Of a stretch of 64,000 bases of DNA, positions 10,255 to 22,005 are shown in pieces (the stretch's first letter is position 1; each line of letters opens with the position of its first letter). Location: NCBI RefSeq assembly GCF_030272615.1, contig NC_081406.1, forward strand, positions 166,949,521 to 167,013,520. The letters are read 5' to 3'. The notes under the pieces are model-generated. The model saw nothing but the letters and a program-made list of their open reading frames with translations. It was not told where the DNA came from and searched no databases. Made by a program: the position numbers and the translations under genes. The DNA is from Cryptomeria japonica (lineage: Eukaryota > Streptophyta > Pinopsida > Cupressales > Cupressaceae).

Positions 10255-10430
10255 ATTTGAACCCCGTACGTGGTTTTTCTTCTTAAAACCCTGTACGCGG
10301 TTTTGACTATTAAAACCACGTATGTGCTTCATATTCAAAATACCCCGTACGCGGTTTTGTTTATTAAAATCGCATACGCGCTTCATATTCAAAATACCCT
10401 GTATGCGCTTTAGTCTTTTAGCCTTGTGAC
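10255..10430. repeat. Tandem repeat with CGTACGCG palindromes
   Basis: Units of roughly 50 bp alternate CCCCGTACGCGGTTTT with its near complement and share the linker CTTCATATTCAAAATACCC (10326-10344 and 10381-10399). The minus-strand frame across it encodes a repeated RGILNMKH-like peptide, which is probably a by-product of the repeat. The unit is GC-rich and palindromic in an AT-rich setting. Confidence 0.6.
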
Positions 10431-10439
10431 TAGGCTTGG

Positions 10440-11180
10440 ATGACAAAGTTGTGAGTTGGAAGTTTGATTTCCCTCCATTTCCCTCCTTTTTGACGTGTTT
10501 TATTTTATCAACTTGGTTTCTTGACTTTGTTATCATCAGGTTTACACTTCATCAACTGGGTATTTCTAAAATTGCCACCATATTTTCACCCATCTTCTGA
10601 GCTTTCTAACCATATAATTTTTTAAAAATTTGAACAACAATAACATATTATTCTTGAATTTCTTTTACCAGTGTCTCCATAGTTCTCAGAGACATATGTG
10701 TACCATTTTTTGTAATAACTTTTGATCTACTTATCCAAATTTTAAAAACTTTATATATTATTGTATTGCACTTGATTCTTTACAATTTAAAAAAAAGAAT
10801 TGCATTTTCGATTGTTTTGGTGCAAGTTATGCTTCGCGCACGAATAGGTACCTGATTTTCAGGATGTGCTCGATTCGAAAAATCATAAAAAAAAATACTC
10901 AACAAAAAAATACAAAAAAATACACAACTTCTAGTGCTCACTCTTAACTATATTTCTACCAAAGGATTTGTCAAAATACTAAATCTAACTATGAATTTTT
11001 TAATGTGCACGTCAGACACTGTTATCTTTTTTAGAAAAATCAGGATCTGTTTTTCAAGCGCAAAGGATTTGACCCCTTGAATCTTATCCAATTTTGAAAA
11101 AAAATAGTAGTTTGGAAAGTAGATTCAGAGTACTACAATCTTTGTTCTTTGAGTATCTTCATATCTTGAGTGGATGACTC
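10440..11180. other. AT-rich spacer
   Basis: No gene or repeat was recognised beyond A-rich runs at 10880-10925. Confidence 0.4.
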
Positions 11181-12060
11181 TCAACTTTCTCCTCCAAGTT
11201 CAGGTATACCTGATTTCAGAAAAAAGTATCCACTTATACCCCCCCTTTTTGCATACCGTCTTGGTTCACTTACCCCCTGAAGATACCTAAAAATTCTTTT
11301 GACTACATTAAGATGTGAAACCTTAGGAAAAGCCTGAAATCGAGCAACCATACAATCTACTTGCATAATATCAGGTCTCGATGTTGTGAGGTATAACAAA
11401 CTGCCTATCAGTGATCGGTATTCAGTTTGATCTGTGGTTGGTGAATCATCATTCTTACTCAACTTGCAACCTGTAATCATTAGTTTGCTAACCGGCTTGC
11501 AGTCCTCCATCTGAAATTTCTTAAGCATCTCCTGTGACAAAAATATTCCCGCATCCAACTGTGACACTTGCAAACCAAGGAAATGGGATAATTCTCCAAA
11601 AGACATTTCGAATGCAATTTGCATCTGATTTAGCAAAATCTTTACAAACATCAACGTATACAACTACAACAAATACCTGATCTCCAATAGATTTGAAGTA
11701 CAAATTACTTCCAGCATTCCCTCTATGAAATCCCTACTGTAAAAGATGTTGATCAAGCCTGGAATACCAAGCCCTAGCTCGACTTGTTTAAGACCGTATA
11801 AGGCCTTTTTAAGTTTGCACACATAATCTTCTTTACCTGCACATACGAAACCTTTAGGTTGTTCCATATAAACCTCTTCTTTCAAAAATCCATTGAGAAA
11901 AGCTGATTTAACATCCATCTACCAGACCCTGAAGTTCTTATAAACTGAAAATGCCAAAAACATATGAATTGCTTCTAATCTAGCTACTGGAGCACAAGTT
12001 TCATCAAAATAGCTACTGGAGCACAAGTTTCATCAAAATAAACCCCTTCAATTTGAGCAT
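11181..12060 (-). pseudogene. copia reverse transcriptase and start of RNase H (broken)
   Basis: The piece 11918-11664 carries [20 protein letters not shown] and YGLKQ, hallmarks of copia RT. The piece 11703-11181 carries the YVD part of the active site, LSHFLGLQV, then YRSLIGSLLYLTTSRPDI, the linker into RNase H. An exact 29-bp tandem duplication (11982-12010 and 12011-12039) shifts the frame near the RT start. Confidence 0.85.
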
Positions 12061-12357
12061 AACCCTTACAAACCAATCTATCCTTATTTCTAACAATTTT
12101 GCCATTTTCATTCAATTTATTTCAAAAAACCCATTTTGCACCAATGACATTATTGTTAGAAGGTCTAGGAACCAATTCCCAAGTGTTATTTTTCTCAATT
12201 TGTGCTAATTCTTGTTTCATTGCATTTATCCAACTAGTTTCTGAACTAGCTTCTTTATAAGATTTGGGTTCCATTTCAAACAATAAAGATAAATAAGCTC
12301 CTTCATCATAATCAACAAAATTTCTTCTAGTTTGAATTCCATCATCTTTATTCCCAA

Positions 12358-13266
12358 TTATTTGTTGTTCATAGTGATTCTTTTTGACAAACTTAGATGG
12401 TTTCTTTTCATCAACATTTTCAAAAGTAATGTCACTAGCAGTTTTCGAATTAGATTTAGCATCATTATTAAAAGTATTTGCTGAAGTAGTTGCATTAGAA
12501 ACATGTGAAGTATTATTAGGATTAACATCGACAATAGTATCAGATTCAACAATAGATTCTTCATAGTTATCACTTTGAATGTTCTCATCAATTTTACATT
12601 AACACATTCAACTATTCTATTCAATCTATTGTTAAAACATTTGTAAGCTTTACTATGTGTGGAATAACCCAAAAACAACCCTTCATCACAATGTGAATCA
12701 AAACTACTCAAACCATCATTTTTTCTTTTAATAAAACACTTACTGCCAGATACTTTAAAATATTTTACCAAAGTAGTCTTACCATAACATAACTCATATG
12801 GAGTCTTCTTGCTATGTGGCCCAACTAAACTCTGTTGAGAGTATAAACTGCTGTATGTACTGCTTCCACCCAAAACTTGTCTGAAATCTTTATCTCATTA
12901 AGCAAAGTTCGGGCCATTTCTTTAACAGTCATATTTCGTCTTTCCACCACACCATTCTGTTGTGGCCCTGGCTGCAGAAAATTGTCTTTTTATGCCATGC
13001 TCTTCATAATAAGCCACAAAATCATTAGAAAGAAATTCTCCACCCTTATCTGATCTAAGACATTTAATTTGGAAATCACTTTCTTTTTCTACCATTGCCC
13101 TGAAAATCTTAAACCTATCAAAAGCTTTTGATTTTTCCTTTAAGAATGTCACCCATGTCATATGAGAAAAATCATCTACAAATAACATAAAGTACCTTTC
13201 ATTTTTCAAGCTTTTAGTCCTTGTTGGACCACAAAGATCAGTATGAATTAATTCGAAAGGTAGCAA
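12358..13266 (-). pseudogene. copia integrase (broken)
   Basis: The segment 13266-12922 gives the DDE core: D in HTDLCGPT, D in RSDKGGEFLSNDF. The expected Glu motif (QQNGVVER) appears only after a frameshift at about 12960. The piece 12873-12358 continues with KTPYELCYGK and SKCFIKRKN, the integrase C-terminal region common to copia elements. Confidence 0.82.
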
Positions 13267-13353
13267 ACTTGAATGTTCTTTAGGCTTAAATTGATTCTAG
13301 TTTGTTTACCTTGTTGACAATCTTTACAAATGATATTCTTAGGTTTAACAATC

Positions 13354-13758
13354 TTAATTTCTACCTTTTGCTTCTTTAAAGTCAAAAACATTACTGTCAA
13401 TTCGATTACCTTCAACAATCAATTTTCCTGATTTAGACTTTCTTATTTCACATCCATGAGCATTAAAATTCACAAAGTACCCATTGTCACATAATTGGCT
13501 AACACTAAGAAGATTATATTTTAACCCATCAACATACCATACATTATTTACTTCCAAAATGCCATTAATACTCAATGAACCCTTACCACGGATTTGTACT
13601 GAAGATTTGTCACCGAACCTTACTGAACCACCATTCCAATCTGTAAATTTGGAAAACTTGCTTCTGTCACCTGTCATGTGGTTGGAACAACCAATGTCTA
13701 CTATCCAAAGATTCTCTTTTGTTGCATGTAGGGTTGTTTCAACTCCTCCTTTCTCCAA
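13354..13758 (-). pseudogene. copia protease region
   Basis: The product shows WIVDIGCSNHMTGDRSKF, in which the catalytic D-S-G of copia protease has become D-I-G. NVWYVDGLKYNLLSVSQLCD follows, the conserved segment after protease. Inactivation by the S-to-I change is an inference from the family motif. Confidence 0.82.
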
Positions 13759-14173
13759 ACTTTCATCTCCTTTTTGTTTTCAGAATCTGGAGAATTCATA
13801 TGACAATTTGGTGCAATATGTCCAATATTCTAACATTTAAAGAAAACCACATTAAAATTCCTTAGAGGATCAAATGAATTTGTTAATTCTTCTTCTAGAA
13901 CTGATTCTGCAATTGATTGCTTTTTGACCAAAATAGTTACAAAAATCGCAATAGCCATAGAAAGGATAAAAACCTAATTGATTGTTAACATTTCTCTTTT
14001 AACATATTTGAACTTTTGCCAAAATTAGTTTGTTTTTCTAACATTTTATTCAATTTCTCAATTTCTTGTTTCAAAGAAACTATTTCATTTTCTAATTTTT
14101 AACAATATTCATGCTGTAAAGAAAGTTCAGAATTTATCATTTCTGTTTGTCTTTTACCTTCCTCAAGTTCAAC

Positions 14174-14977
14174 TCAAGGTTTGTGATTATCAAATTTTTG
14201 GCTTCTATATCTTTCAACTGCATCACTACACAATTTATCATCAATTTGATTTGAAGGAGAAGATCCTAAGGCCATAAACAGAGTTGCACAATCATTAGAA
14301 TCAGAAACCTTGCGAGTATGAGAATCAGAATTTTCTTCTTTAACACATAAAAAAAAATTTTTCTTAAAAAATGAATGTTGTTTGTAAGAAAATTGTTCCT
14401 TATTTTTCTTCTTAAAGCCTTCATCTTCATCACTATTAGCATATGTACACCTGGCTGCAAAATGTCCACTTTTCCCACGATTAAAAAATTTAAGGGAAGT
14501 TTTTCCTTTAAGTTTACCAGCCCTTTTGAATTTTCTAACTAAGTTAGCCAACTTGTGCTTTCATCCTTTACCTTTTTGCCAGTTTTAAAAGCAACTTCTT
14601 TTCTAGCATCTTCAACACCTGCCTTCATAGGCTGTTAGTATTCCATGAATATCATCTAATTTGGCTTTAGTAAGATCCCTTGCCTCCTCTATAGTGGAAA
14701 TTTTTGCATTATATCTAGAGGGTAAAGATCGGAATACCTTTTGAACAACTATTGCTTCAGGCACTTTCTCACCTAAACCCTTGATTGCATTGACTATGAT
14801 TGCATTGACTATCTCGTCGACTATGAGAAGATAATCTGCAATATGCTCTTCCTCTTTCATTTTCAATTCTTCAAATCTAGCTTTATAGGTTTGCAACTTT
14901 GCTTGCTTTACCTTGTCATTGCCTTCATAAATTCCTTTTAACTTATCCCAAATCTCCTTAGTTGTGCTGCAATGCAA
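14174..14977 (-). pseudogene. copia gag with degenerate zinc knuckle
   Basis: 14977-14612 encodes the gag core (KEIWDKLKGIYEGNDKVKQA, then RFEELKMKEEE). 14551-14174 holds a zinc knuckle in which two of the Cys of C-x2-C-x4-H-x4-C are replaced (FFNRGKSGHFAARC). The two pieces are in different frames. Confidence 0.8.
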
Positions 14978-15231
14978 TACTTTAACAAATTAATTTTTAG
15001 ATAAACCACATAAAATTGCATTTTTAGCTTTTGCATTATTTTTATAATCTCTCTTATCTGCAGGACATGCATACATCAAAACCAATTGAAGCTAAATAAC
15101 TTTCCATCCTAATACTCCAAAATGCATAATCAAACCCATCCAAAAGTGGTGCTTTATTAGAAGATGCTCCTTCCTAACATGCTATGTGTTCTAATTACAC
15201 AGAATCAACTAGAACTGGCTTTGATACCAAT

Positions 15232-15900
15232 TGTAGAACTTAGACTTGTTAGATCTTTAATATCTTTAATTCAAAACTTTTTATTAATTGCAAACTGAAA
15301 GATGAAAGATATAGAAAACTGAAACTGAAAGAGATGCAACCACAAAAGCACTCAACACAAGATTTTTACGTGGTAATCCAATGTGAAAAAACCACGGTGA
15401 GAAATGCCACTAAGATCTACTGTCCTAATCTGGCCTCATCTGGCCCTAATCTGGCCTCATCTGGCCTCACAGTTGAAAAGTTTACAATTCTTTGGACACT
15501 AACCCAATCTATCTTTGGGCACCAACCCAAACTGTATTAGAGCACCAACTCTAGAACAAAAATCTCACTGTCACTTTTCACTTTAGAAACAAACATACAA
15601 ATATATTTCATCAATCTGAAAGATCAATCAATCTGACTTAGTATCTAAATATCTTCTGGTGTCTGCAAAAACAATGTTCTGTGAAGGATGTTGAAAGTCT
15701 CTGAACTTTTCAAGTTTATATTCTGAAAATGATTAACACAAAGGAAAACTCTGAAACACTGCAAAATAAACTCAGAATACAAAGAATATCTGAAAGTTGA
15801 TGACTCTAGTGGCCTTGTCTTCACAGATATTGGTGTGATCTTTTCCAAGGATGATTTACAAAACAATTCGGCCATTGCTTCTGTATATGGTGCTTTTCAA
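15232..15900 (-). repeat. 5' LTR of the decayed copia element (outer end uncertain)
   Basis: The boundary at 15232 is set by TGTAGAACTT directly beside the primer-binding site. The sequence includes the TTTTACGTGG box common near plant copia LTRs (15361-15370) and an exact 21-bp tandem duplication (15426-15446 and 15447-15467). The other end could not be fixed because no second LTR is present. Confidence 0.55.
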
Positions 15901-16799
15901 TCTGCAATGGAATTCCAGAACGTGGACTTCTTGGGGAGAACTCTATTTGCCTTTTGTGATAATCTAGGCCATACAAAGTAGAAGAAACTCAGAGTAAATT
16001 TCGTGCTATTGCCCTGTTGATCAACCACGAGTCACTGTCACTGCCAGATGGCATGCTTCTAAGATGGCTAAGCCAATTAACTTCATTGCTAGGTCTCGCC
16101 TCTGTCACTGTCACAACTCTTGCCAGGAAAGTCAGTGCCTCACATTATTCATAGACCCAAAGATAATAAATTACAAGTGGTTGATGAAGATGGTCGACAA
16201 GGCTAAGTTCCAACTTGCTTTTGCCTATGTTCGGGTTGGTTCCATAGGTTCCCCATCATACTCTGTCTTCCTATGTTTGTTTTGGTTAGGCTCTTTTATG
16301 GGTTTTGTAAATGTCCCGGCGTTTTGTTTTTGGCTCCTCATGAGCTGAGTCTTGTATATGGTGCAATGATATATCTTATAGTCTCCTCGGTGGTTGAACA
16401 TGGCTCCCACCTTTTTTTTGAAATTAAAGCATCCTTGACCAGTAGTTATGTTTTTTTTTTTGTCCAATGGTTCAGCACTGCTCGCTTTGTCTGAGTCATG
16501 CTCGCTACATACACTTGTAAATTCAAGGTTGAGTTAGTCTCCCTTGTTAGGTTATATTGTCTTAGTTTCTTAGTTCTATAGTCCTATACTCTCTGTCCTT
16601 CAATTTGTATCTATGTAATTTCTGTTTTCATATTATATCAATATGTATATGTTAATGGCATTTTGTCAAAATAAAATAAAATTATCATATCAATATTTAT
16701 TTTATTTTCTTATTTCCATCTTAATTTTGTATATGATGATATATACAACAATATAATCAAATAGATGTTTATTTTGAAAAAGGATAGGGACTTTCTTAC
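15901..16799. other. Unassigned sequence, possible LINE tail
   Basis: Short frames (for example 16064-16348 plus) have no recognised family. The stretch 16540-16680 ends in ATATTATATCAATATG and A/T runs that resemble a retroposon tail, but nothing confirms this. Confidence 0.3.
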
Positions 16800-16862
16800 A
16801 CGTAATTAATTGTGTTTAACCATTCTTGCAATTTCCCAGCTAAATTGTTGTTTCCAAGATAC
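16800..16862 (-). CDS. LRR exon, last repeat (partial)
   Basis: A 63-bp minus-strand exon bounded by acceptor TTTTAG and donor GTAAG. It encodes YLGNNNLAGKLQEWLNTINY, like the final LRR before the malectin part of LRR VIII-2 receptor kinases. Phase (1 leading base, 2 trailing) fits the exon at 21922-22005. No downstream exon was found. Confidence 0.65.
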
Positions 16863-18028
16863 CTAAAATTACAACATGATCGTTATTTTGCATTAGACAC
16901 AAATATTCTCTTAATAAAATATTAGAACTACTATATCTTATTAATCACTAGAGTAGAATATATTTGCAAAAGAGAGGTTGAGAATATTAAGAAAAAAGCA
17001 TCAGTTTGGTATATGTTAAAAAATATCTAAATAGGTCAAGAAAGTATTGATTAAGTACGATTTGAATTATGATGTAAGGTTGGTTTAAGTTGAAACCACA
17101 AAGAATTTTAGTCCAGATTTAATTGAAAATACCATTTAGACGAAGGTAAATAAATTGTTGACAAAATAAATTTCTAAATTTATTATGAATAATGTGTTTA
17201 ATCTATAATAAAAATGGGTGGTTTGATAAATTTTGTTTTGTATCCCTCATATGGAAATTAGATAGTTCTTATTTCAAAATTTGGTGTTTAAGTTGTAAAG
17301 TTATGAGATTTATTTTTAAGCATGTTGAAGATATATATTTTTTTTTAATTTTAAAATGTGTTAGATTTTTTAGTATGATTTATTCAATAATTTTGTAATA
17401 ATGGAAAGAGATTAATTGATCTATTATTGATATGCAAAAACATTTATAGATATAAGAGATAGTTCTATAACAACAATAACTAGGCCATTCTAACTAGAAA
17501 ACAATGTAAACTTAAAATTTGTGAAGATTCCCTACTTATTACATTGTTCCTATAAATGTACCCATGATGCCTAAAGTTTCAACTTGCCAAGGACCCCTTA
17601 AGGCTTACACAATAAAACTTGTTGATTACATAAAATGACTATACTTTTGAGAATATTTTTCTTAAAATACTAGATTTCCATAGTCCATGTTTATTGAATT
17701 TGAGAGATTTTGGATTCGAGTGTGTGTATGTTTTTTGCATCAAAAGACGTTTCGAATCATACTGTATGATTCATCATCAAAACAAAAAGTAGGAGAAAAG
17801 AAGATAAATGAATTTATAGTTAATAAATGAATATATTATTAATAATAGGATCACACCTCAATCTTATGACACTCAGGAGGCTATTTAATGGTCAAGGATG
17901 TTTCAGTTATGTAAGAAACTACAGTTTCTTAAAACAAAAATAAGAAAATGGAATGTTGAGAAATTCAAAAATATTTTTGCTCAAAGGAAAGCTCTTATCA
18001 ATGATCTGTAGTTAATAAATGAATATAT
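16863..18028. other. AT-rich intron-like DNA
   Basis: No gene is recognised. The position between LRR exons suggests intron sequence. Confidence 0.4.
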
Positions 18029-19000
18029 TGTTGGCAATTTGGAAGAATTGATTATGTGTTGCATTGATGTTTGTCATTGATGTCAACACTAGCTGTTTCT
18101 TTGTCTACAGGGTTTCAGTAGTGTGGTTGGATTGTGATGAACATACCGGGGATATGTTCTGGCTTGTGGAATTGGTTTGGATTGGTTATTCATGTGATCC
18201 TGATGCATATCACATTCAATTGGTTCAGAATTTGATGGTCCAGATGCTATCATTTGTTCTAGTAAGATTTTTGGTTACCGGTAAGGGTTTTACCGACAAA
18301 GATTTGTTGAAGATCTTTTGGTGAATTTGATAAGTGGTGTTGGTGTGACTTCTAGAAGGTTATCAGGATGTTGATGGTTATCTTGTTCATGTTCCAGTTG
18401 ATCGGCGGTGTTTCATTTGGCTTATGGCGACCTATTTTAGGTCTGGTGGTTATTCTGCTAGGTTATGGACCAGTTTATGTAACGTGTTGGTTGTTGCTCC
18501 CGATGCGTTACCGGTTCGATTTATTGTTTGGTTTATGTTGTTTTGGTCTTAGACCGACTTGGTTTATTATTGGTTTGCGGGATTATGTAACGGATTTATT
18601 GTATTATCTTTTAGGTGGCCGACCTAATTGTTTAGGTCCCAGGTTGGTATAAATATGATGTAAGATCTCTTTGTAGATCGTGGGATTAAGGTTATGGGAT
18701 TATCTGTGTTTGAATAAAGTTGTAATCATATGTAGAGGTTTTGGTCGATCATAGGTGTTCGAATTGGGTTTGTGTAAGATGTTTAAGACCTCTGATATTG
18801 AGCTTAACCAGAACTGTACTCAGGCATAGGAGATGTTATTCTTGTAGTTCATTCAGCTTTCTGGATTGTAGTTTGGATTTATTTTGTAGTCAGTGAGGCT
18901 CCTTTTGTGATGAGCAGTGCGCTCTAGGCTGTTGGCCTTTCTGCATGTGCAAGCCCCTCTTATTGTAATCACATACTTACTCCAAGACAGGCAAGATATT
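18029..19000 (+). repeat. LTR-like sequence, probably solo LTR
   Basis: It starts TGTTGGCAA with a following TCATTGATGTCAACAC box that I associate with plant LTR ends, and contains a TATA box TATAAATA at 18648-18655. No internal domains or second LTR follow, so a solo LTR is likely. The right end is a guess; LINE-derived sequence starts by 19098. Confidence 0.45.
18648..18655 (+). promoter_or_regulatory. TATA box of the LTR-like sequence
   Basis: TATAAATA is placed about 620 bp after the LTR start, a usual position for the LTR promoter. Supported only by motif and context. Confidence 0.4.
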
Positions 19001-19097
19001 TCCTTTCCATTTATAGGAAGTTTAATGCACAACCAGGTAAACAAGGTAAATAGGAACTACGTTTGTTGGATCCTCCGATTCATAATCATATTACATT

Positions 19098-19915
19098 AAT
19101 TTTTGCTGTGGCAACCAAAGGTAATCCAAGTCTGCCATTGTTACCAGAAACATGACGGGAGACTTTTGTTCCGCGTTTCGATGGTAGAAACGGGTTTCCC
19201 ATTGCGGACGACCGTTTCAGCCATAATTTTCATTTTCATTTTTCTAGCAGTTGCGGTTAAAATTTAAATAAAAACTTAAACATTTTTATCTTTTCCCCAA
19301 CTTTCGAGGTGGAGTTTACATTAGTTTATAAATGTCAATAAAGCCCAAGCTGGAGTTTACATTAATTTGCAATTTTTGTAAGCGGAGTTGAGTATCACAC
19401 AAATTTATTTTTGTCCTCCTGGTTTTATTATACTTATTGTGTGAAATGTTTTAAACAAATTATTTTAAACTTCCGTTTCTCGTCACATTGCCGTTGCCGT
19501 TGCGTTTCTTGTTTCTCGTTTCTGGTAACATAGGTCTACGGTAGGTTGCATTCTCAAGAACAGGAATGGTTACATAATTAAAGCAGTCTCTACCAAATTT
19601 CAAGATGGTTCTAACAACAATGGCTGAAACACAAGCCCTTCTCTAAGGCTTGAAACTTGCAATCAAATTAAACATTTCAAATATTGTGATTGAAGGAGAC
19701 CCACTTAATATTATTAATGGTTGCAAAACAAGAGAGGTTCCAAATTGACAAATTAAGTAGGTCCTTCAGGAGTTTTGGGATATTCCTTATCATTTCTCTT
19801 CTTACCAATTATGTCATTACTACCATGAAGCAAATTGTGCAGAATATTTCCTTGCAGGAAGGGTGTGCAATCTTCAAATTGGTTGTTAGATGTTTTCACA
19901 CAAAGAGCTTATGGA
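19098..19915 (+). pseudogene. LINE-type RNase H fragment, split by an insertion
   Basis: The first part (19098-19135) reads NFAVATKGNPSLP, matching the NFDGA-KGNPG opening of plant non-LTR RNase H but with the catalytic Asp lost. After an inserted element (19136-19533) the frame resumes with GCILKNRNGYIIKAV, AETQALL, LAIKLNISNIVIEGDPLNII and HYYHEANCAEYFLA. Several stops are present. The Glu and second Asp positions are kept; the last Asp is replaced. Confidence 0.7.
19136..19533. mobile_element. Small inverted-repeat element (hAT-like MITE)
   Basis: The ends are inverted: TTGTTACCAGAAAC at the left and GTTTCTGGTAACA at the right. Flanks GTCTGCCA and GTCTACGG agree at 5 of 8 positions, consistent with an old 8-bp target duplication. 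The insertion splits the LINE RNase H frame. About 400 bp, non-coding, with many GTTTC-type subterminal motifs. Confidence 0.65.
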
Positions 19916-20494
19916 AATCTCACAGATAGAAAATATCCTCCAATAGGACTCCACATCACACGGCTTATATAACAACTAATGTTTTTTCATTTTGCAAGCT
20001 TAAGCAGATCCTCTCTGTCCTCGGTGATGACGGAAATAAGACATCACAATACATTATGTCATTTGTTGATGTTCGATTATCACTTTTGATAATCCTCTCA
20101 CACGTGAGGCTCATCCTTGTGAAATGATATTTCAAGATTTCAAATATCACCTAAATTAATGATGGAATGACATGATGTTAATTCCTTTCAAAGGTTTTAA
20201 GGGATATTTCTTTTCACCTCGTGCCAGTCATCCATCATATTTATTCACCTCCAAGTGACTGTTGTGGTCATTTCTTCATTTTTTTTGGAACATTTGTTCA
20301 TTATTCCTTTAATCTAGCAAGTGTGCGAAAGTTCGATAAATGTACCCAAGCTCTCCTCTTCCGTTTCACCAGCTTTCTCTTTTGCTTACCGTGTTAGTCT
20401 CTAGCTCGATACTATGGTTTATTCAATGAACATGATCCCGCTAAACCAATGAATTACAATTCCCATTCCAAAAGTAGAGTATTCGGAATCATGG
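19916..20494. other. Spacer without a recognised gene
   Basis: Nothing is recognised. It may be decayed LINE or intron sequence. Confidence 0.3.
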
Positions 20495-20914
20495 ATGATT
20501 ACTTCTGATATGCTGAAGGTGGTCTTCATTATTGATTGCTACAAGGCGGAGAAAGCAACTCGTAAGGTATTTCAGGAGGAATTTTTTCAGACCACCTCCC
20601 CGAGACTTCTCTTTCTTTCTCAGCTGGGTTCCTGCTTTCTATCGAAATTCAATGGACGTGTTTTAGACTTATGCTGGCGTTGGGAAAATGGCAGTAAATT
20701 ACATGAATCAAGATCTCACCCCCAACATGGCTATAACTGCATCAAAGAATATGATCTATTTTTAGGTAAAGCTCTTGTTGAAGGTTTGTTTTATCATTCA
20801 GATTTACAGGAGAAAACGGGATTCCTTCATGTTCATGTGGCATTCAAAAGATCTTTGTATGAGCATGATGAGGAAATTCTAGCACAGACAACTTCCACTC
20901 ATAAACAAGAATAA
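20495..20914 (+). CDS. Unrecognised 139-codon reading frame
   Basis: The longest open stretch in this part; no domain, signal or repeat is recognised. A second overlapping frame at 20918-21172 continues with a Pro/Gln-rich stretch. The sequence to about 21350 (GGCCTTGCTACCTTTTATTAAAAAAAC) looks like a LINE 3' end, so this could be the tail of the LINE rather than a gene. Low confidence. Confidence 0.2.
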   Translation: MITSDMLKVVFIIDCYKAEKATRKVFQEEFFQTTSPRLLFLSQLGSCFLSKFNGRVLDLCWRWENGSKLHESRSHPQHGYNCIKEYDLFLGKALVEGLFYHSDLQEKTGFLHVHVAFKRSLYEHDEEILAQTTSTHKQE

Positions 20915-21172
20915 GGTTTGGTTCTGTGTGATAAAACAATGGAAGCCTTCAGAGCCCGTGTATGTCTTCTACAACGTGTTCTTCATCCTCCTCCACATCA
21001 ACAACAAAACCAGGGTGGTCAATCAACAAGAAGCAAATTTGTCCCCCAGGAAGGTAACTATTATTCATTTGAAATATCTGATATATTGCTTCACTATTTC
21101 CAGTCCTTATTTTTACATGTCTTCCTAGTATATGATCCTCATGGTGGATTCAATATCTTAATTTCACCTTAG

Positions 21173-21921
21173 ATGTATTTTGCAGCTGCTAGTGTGTTTT
21201 TATTTTGGTGGATTTTGTTTTTCTATCCACCTCTGCTACCATTTGGTTGATGGGTAGCTATTTTGTAATTGCAATACTGTATTATCTATATTTATATTCA
21301 TATAAGTTCAGGCCTTGCTACCTTTTATTAAAAAAACATTATTCTATATTTTTGGTCTGTCGCTAATTTATTGTAATTAGGTATTGGATATTCTTTGTTT
21401 ATATTTAATACAAAGTTCTTGTGCAAGCATCTCAATTCTTTTATGGTTGTTTGATAACAAAAATAATGAGATAGGAGAATTCATTTTATATGAAAGTTGA
21501 TCTTCCATGTTTAGAGGTTACTAGATTCTCTTTTATAAATAATTTAAATTAAATATTTTATTTTTTATTATTTATTATTTGAAGTAGGTGATGCTTATTG
21601 TGATTTTTCTTGTATATTTTTACATGAAATTGATTTAAAAAAAAAAATATTCTAGCATTTATATCATCATTTAATAAAACATTATTTTTACAAATATTTT
21701 ATATTTTTATTTCTATAATTTATAATATATTTAGAATGGATCTAGTCAAATTTTTGAATTTAAAGTATATTAGTTCTTTGGTAAACTAGGCACTGCGTAT
21801 TATAATCCCCCTTGTGTGTATGTTAAAATAAATATCATGATATATTTTTTCATAAATAAAAAATTATAATTTATAATAGAAATATAATAGATTTTAGGAT
21901 TTGATAATACTTTATACTTAC
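21173..21921. other. AT-rich sequence with a LINE-like tail and a decayed exon copy
   Basis: CTTTTATTAAAAAAAC at 21321-21336 resembles the 3' end of plant LINEs. About 21700-21770 (minus) resembles the LRR exon at 21922-22005. Otherwise AT-rich with no gene. Confidence 0.4.
21700..21770 (-). pseudogene. Decayed duplicate of the neighbouring LRR exon
   Basis: The minus strand shares AATTTGACT, GATC-ATTC and the end AATATTTGTAA with exon 21922-22005, and flanking intron bases also look alike. The frame is destroyed. Suggests a small local duplication of exon plus intron. Confidence 0.5.
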
Positions 21922-22005
21922 AAATATTCTATCTTTGGACGCTTATTCACCATATTTTTTAATGTCTTTGGAATCGATCCAGTCAAATTATTGAATCTCA
22001 AATCC
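21922..22005 (-). CDS. LRR exon
   Basis: An 84-bp exon between acceptor GGTAG and donor GTAAG. It encodes DLRFNNLTGSIPKTLKNMV plus nine further residues, an LRR matching the DLSFN-LTG-IP repeat near the end of LRR VIII-2 ectodomains. Frame intact and phase consistent with the other exons. Confidence 0.75.

Larger units (their letters stand above)
11181..15231 (-). mobile_element. Decayed Ty1/copia retrotransposon
   Basis: Read on the minus strand the domains run gag (14977), zinc knuckle, protease, integrase, RT (to 11181), the Ty1/copia order with integrase before RT. A primer-binding site complementary to initiator tRNA-Met lies at 15221-15230 (minus strand TTGGTATCAA) next to an LTR start at 15232. 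The RNase H end and the 3' LTR are missing, so the element is truncated at about 11190. Many stops and frameshifts are present. Confidence 0.88.

Noticed and set aside
16064-16494. Frames rich in Phe, Leu and Cys suggesting membrane proteins
   Set aside because: Hydrophobic content follows from T-rich DNA; there is no start context, domain or neighbour support.
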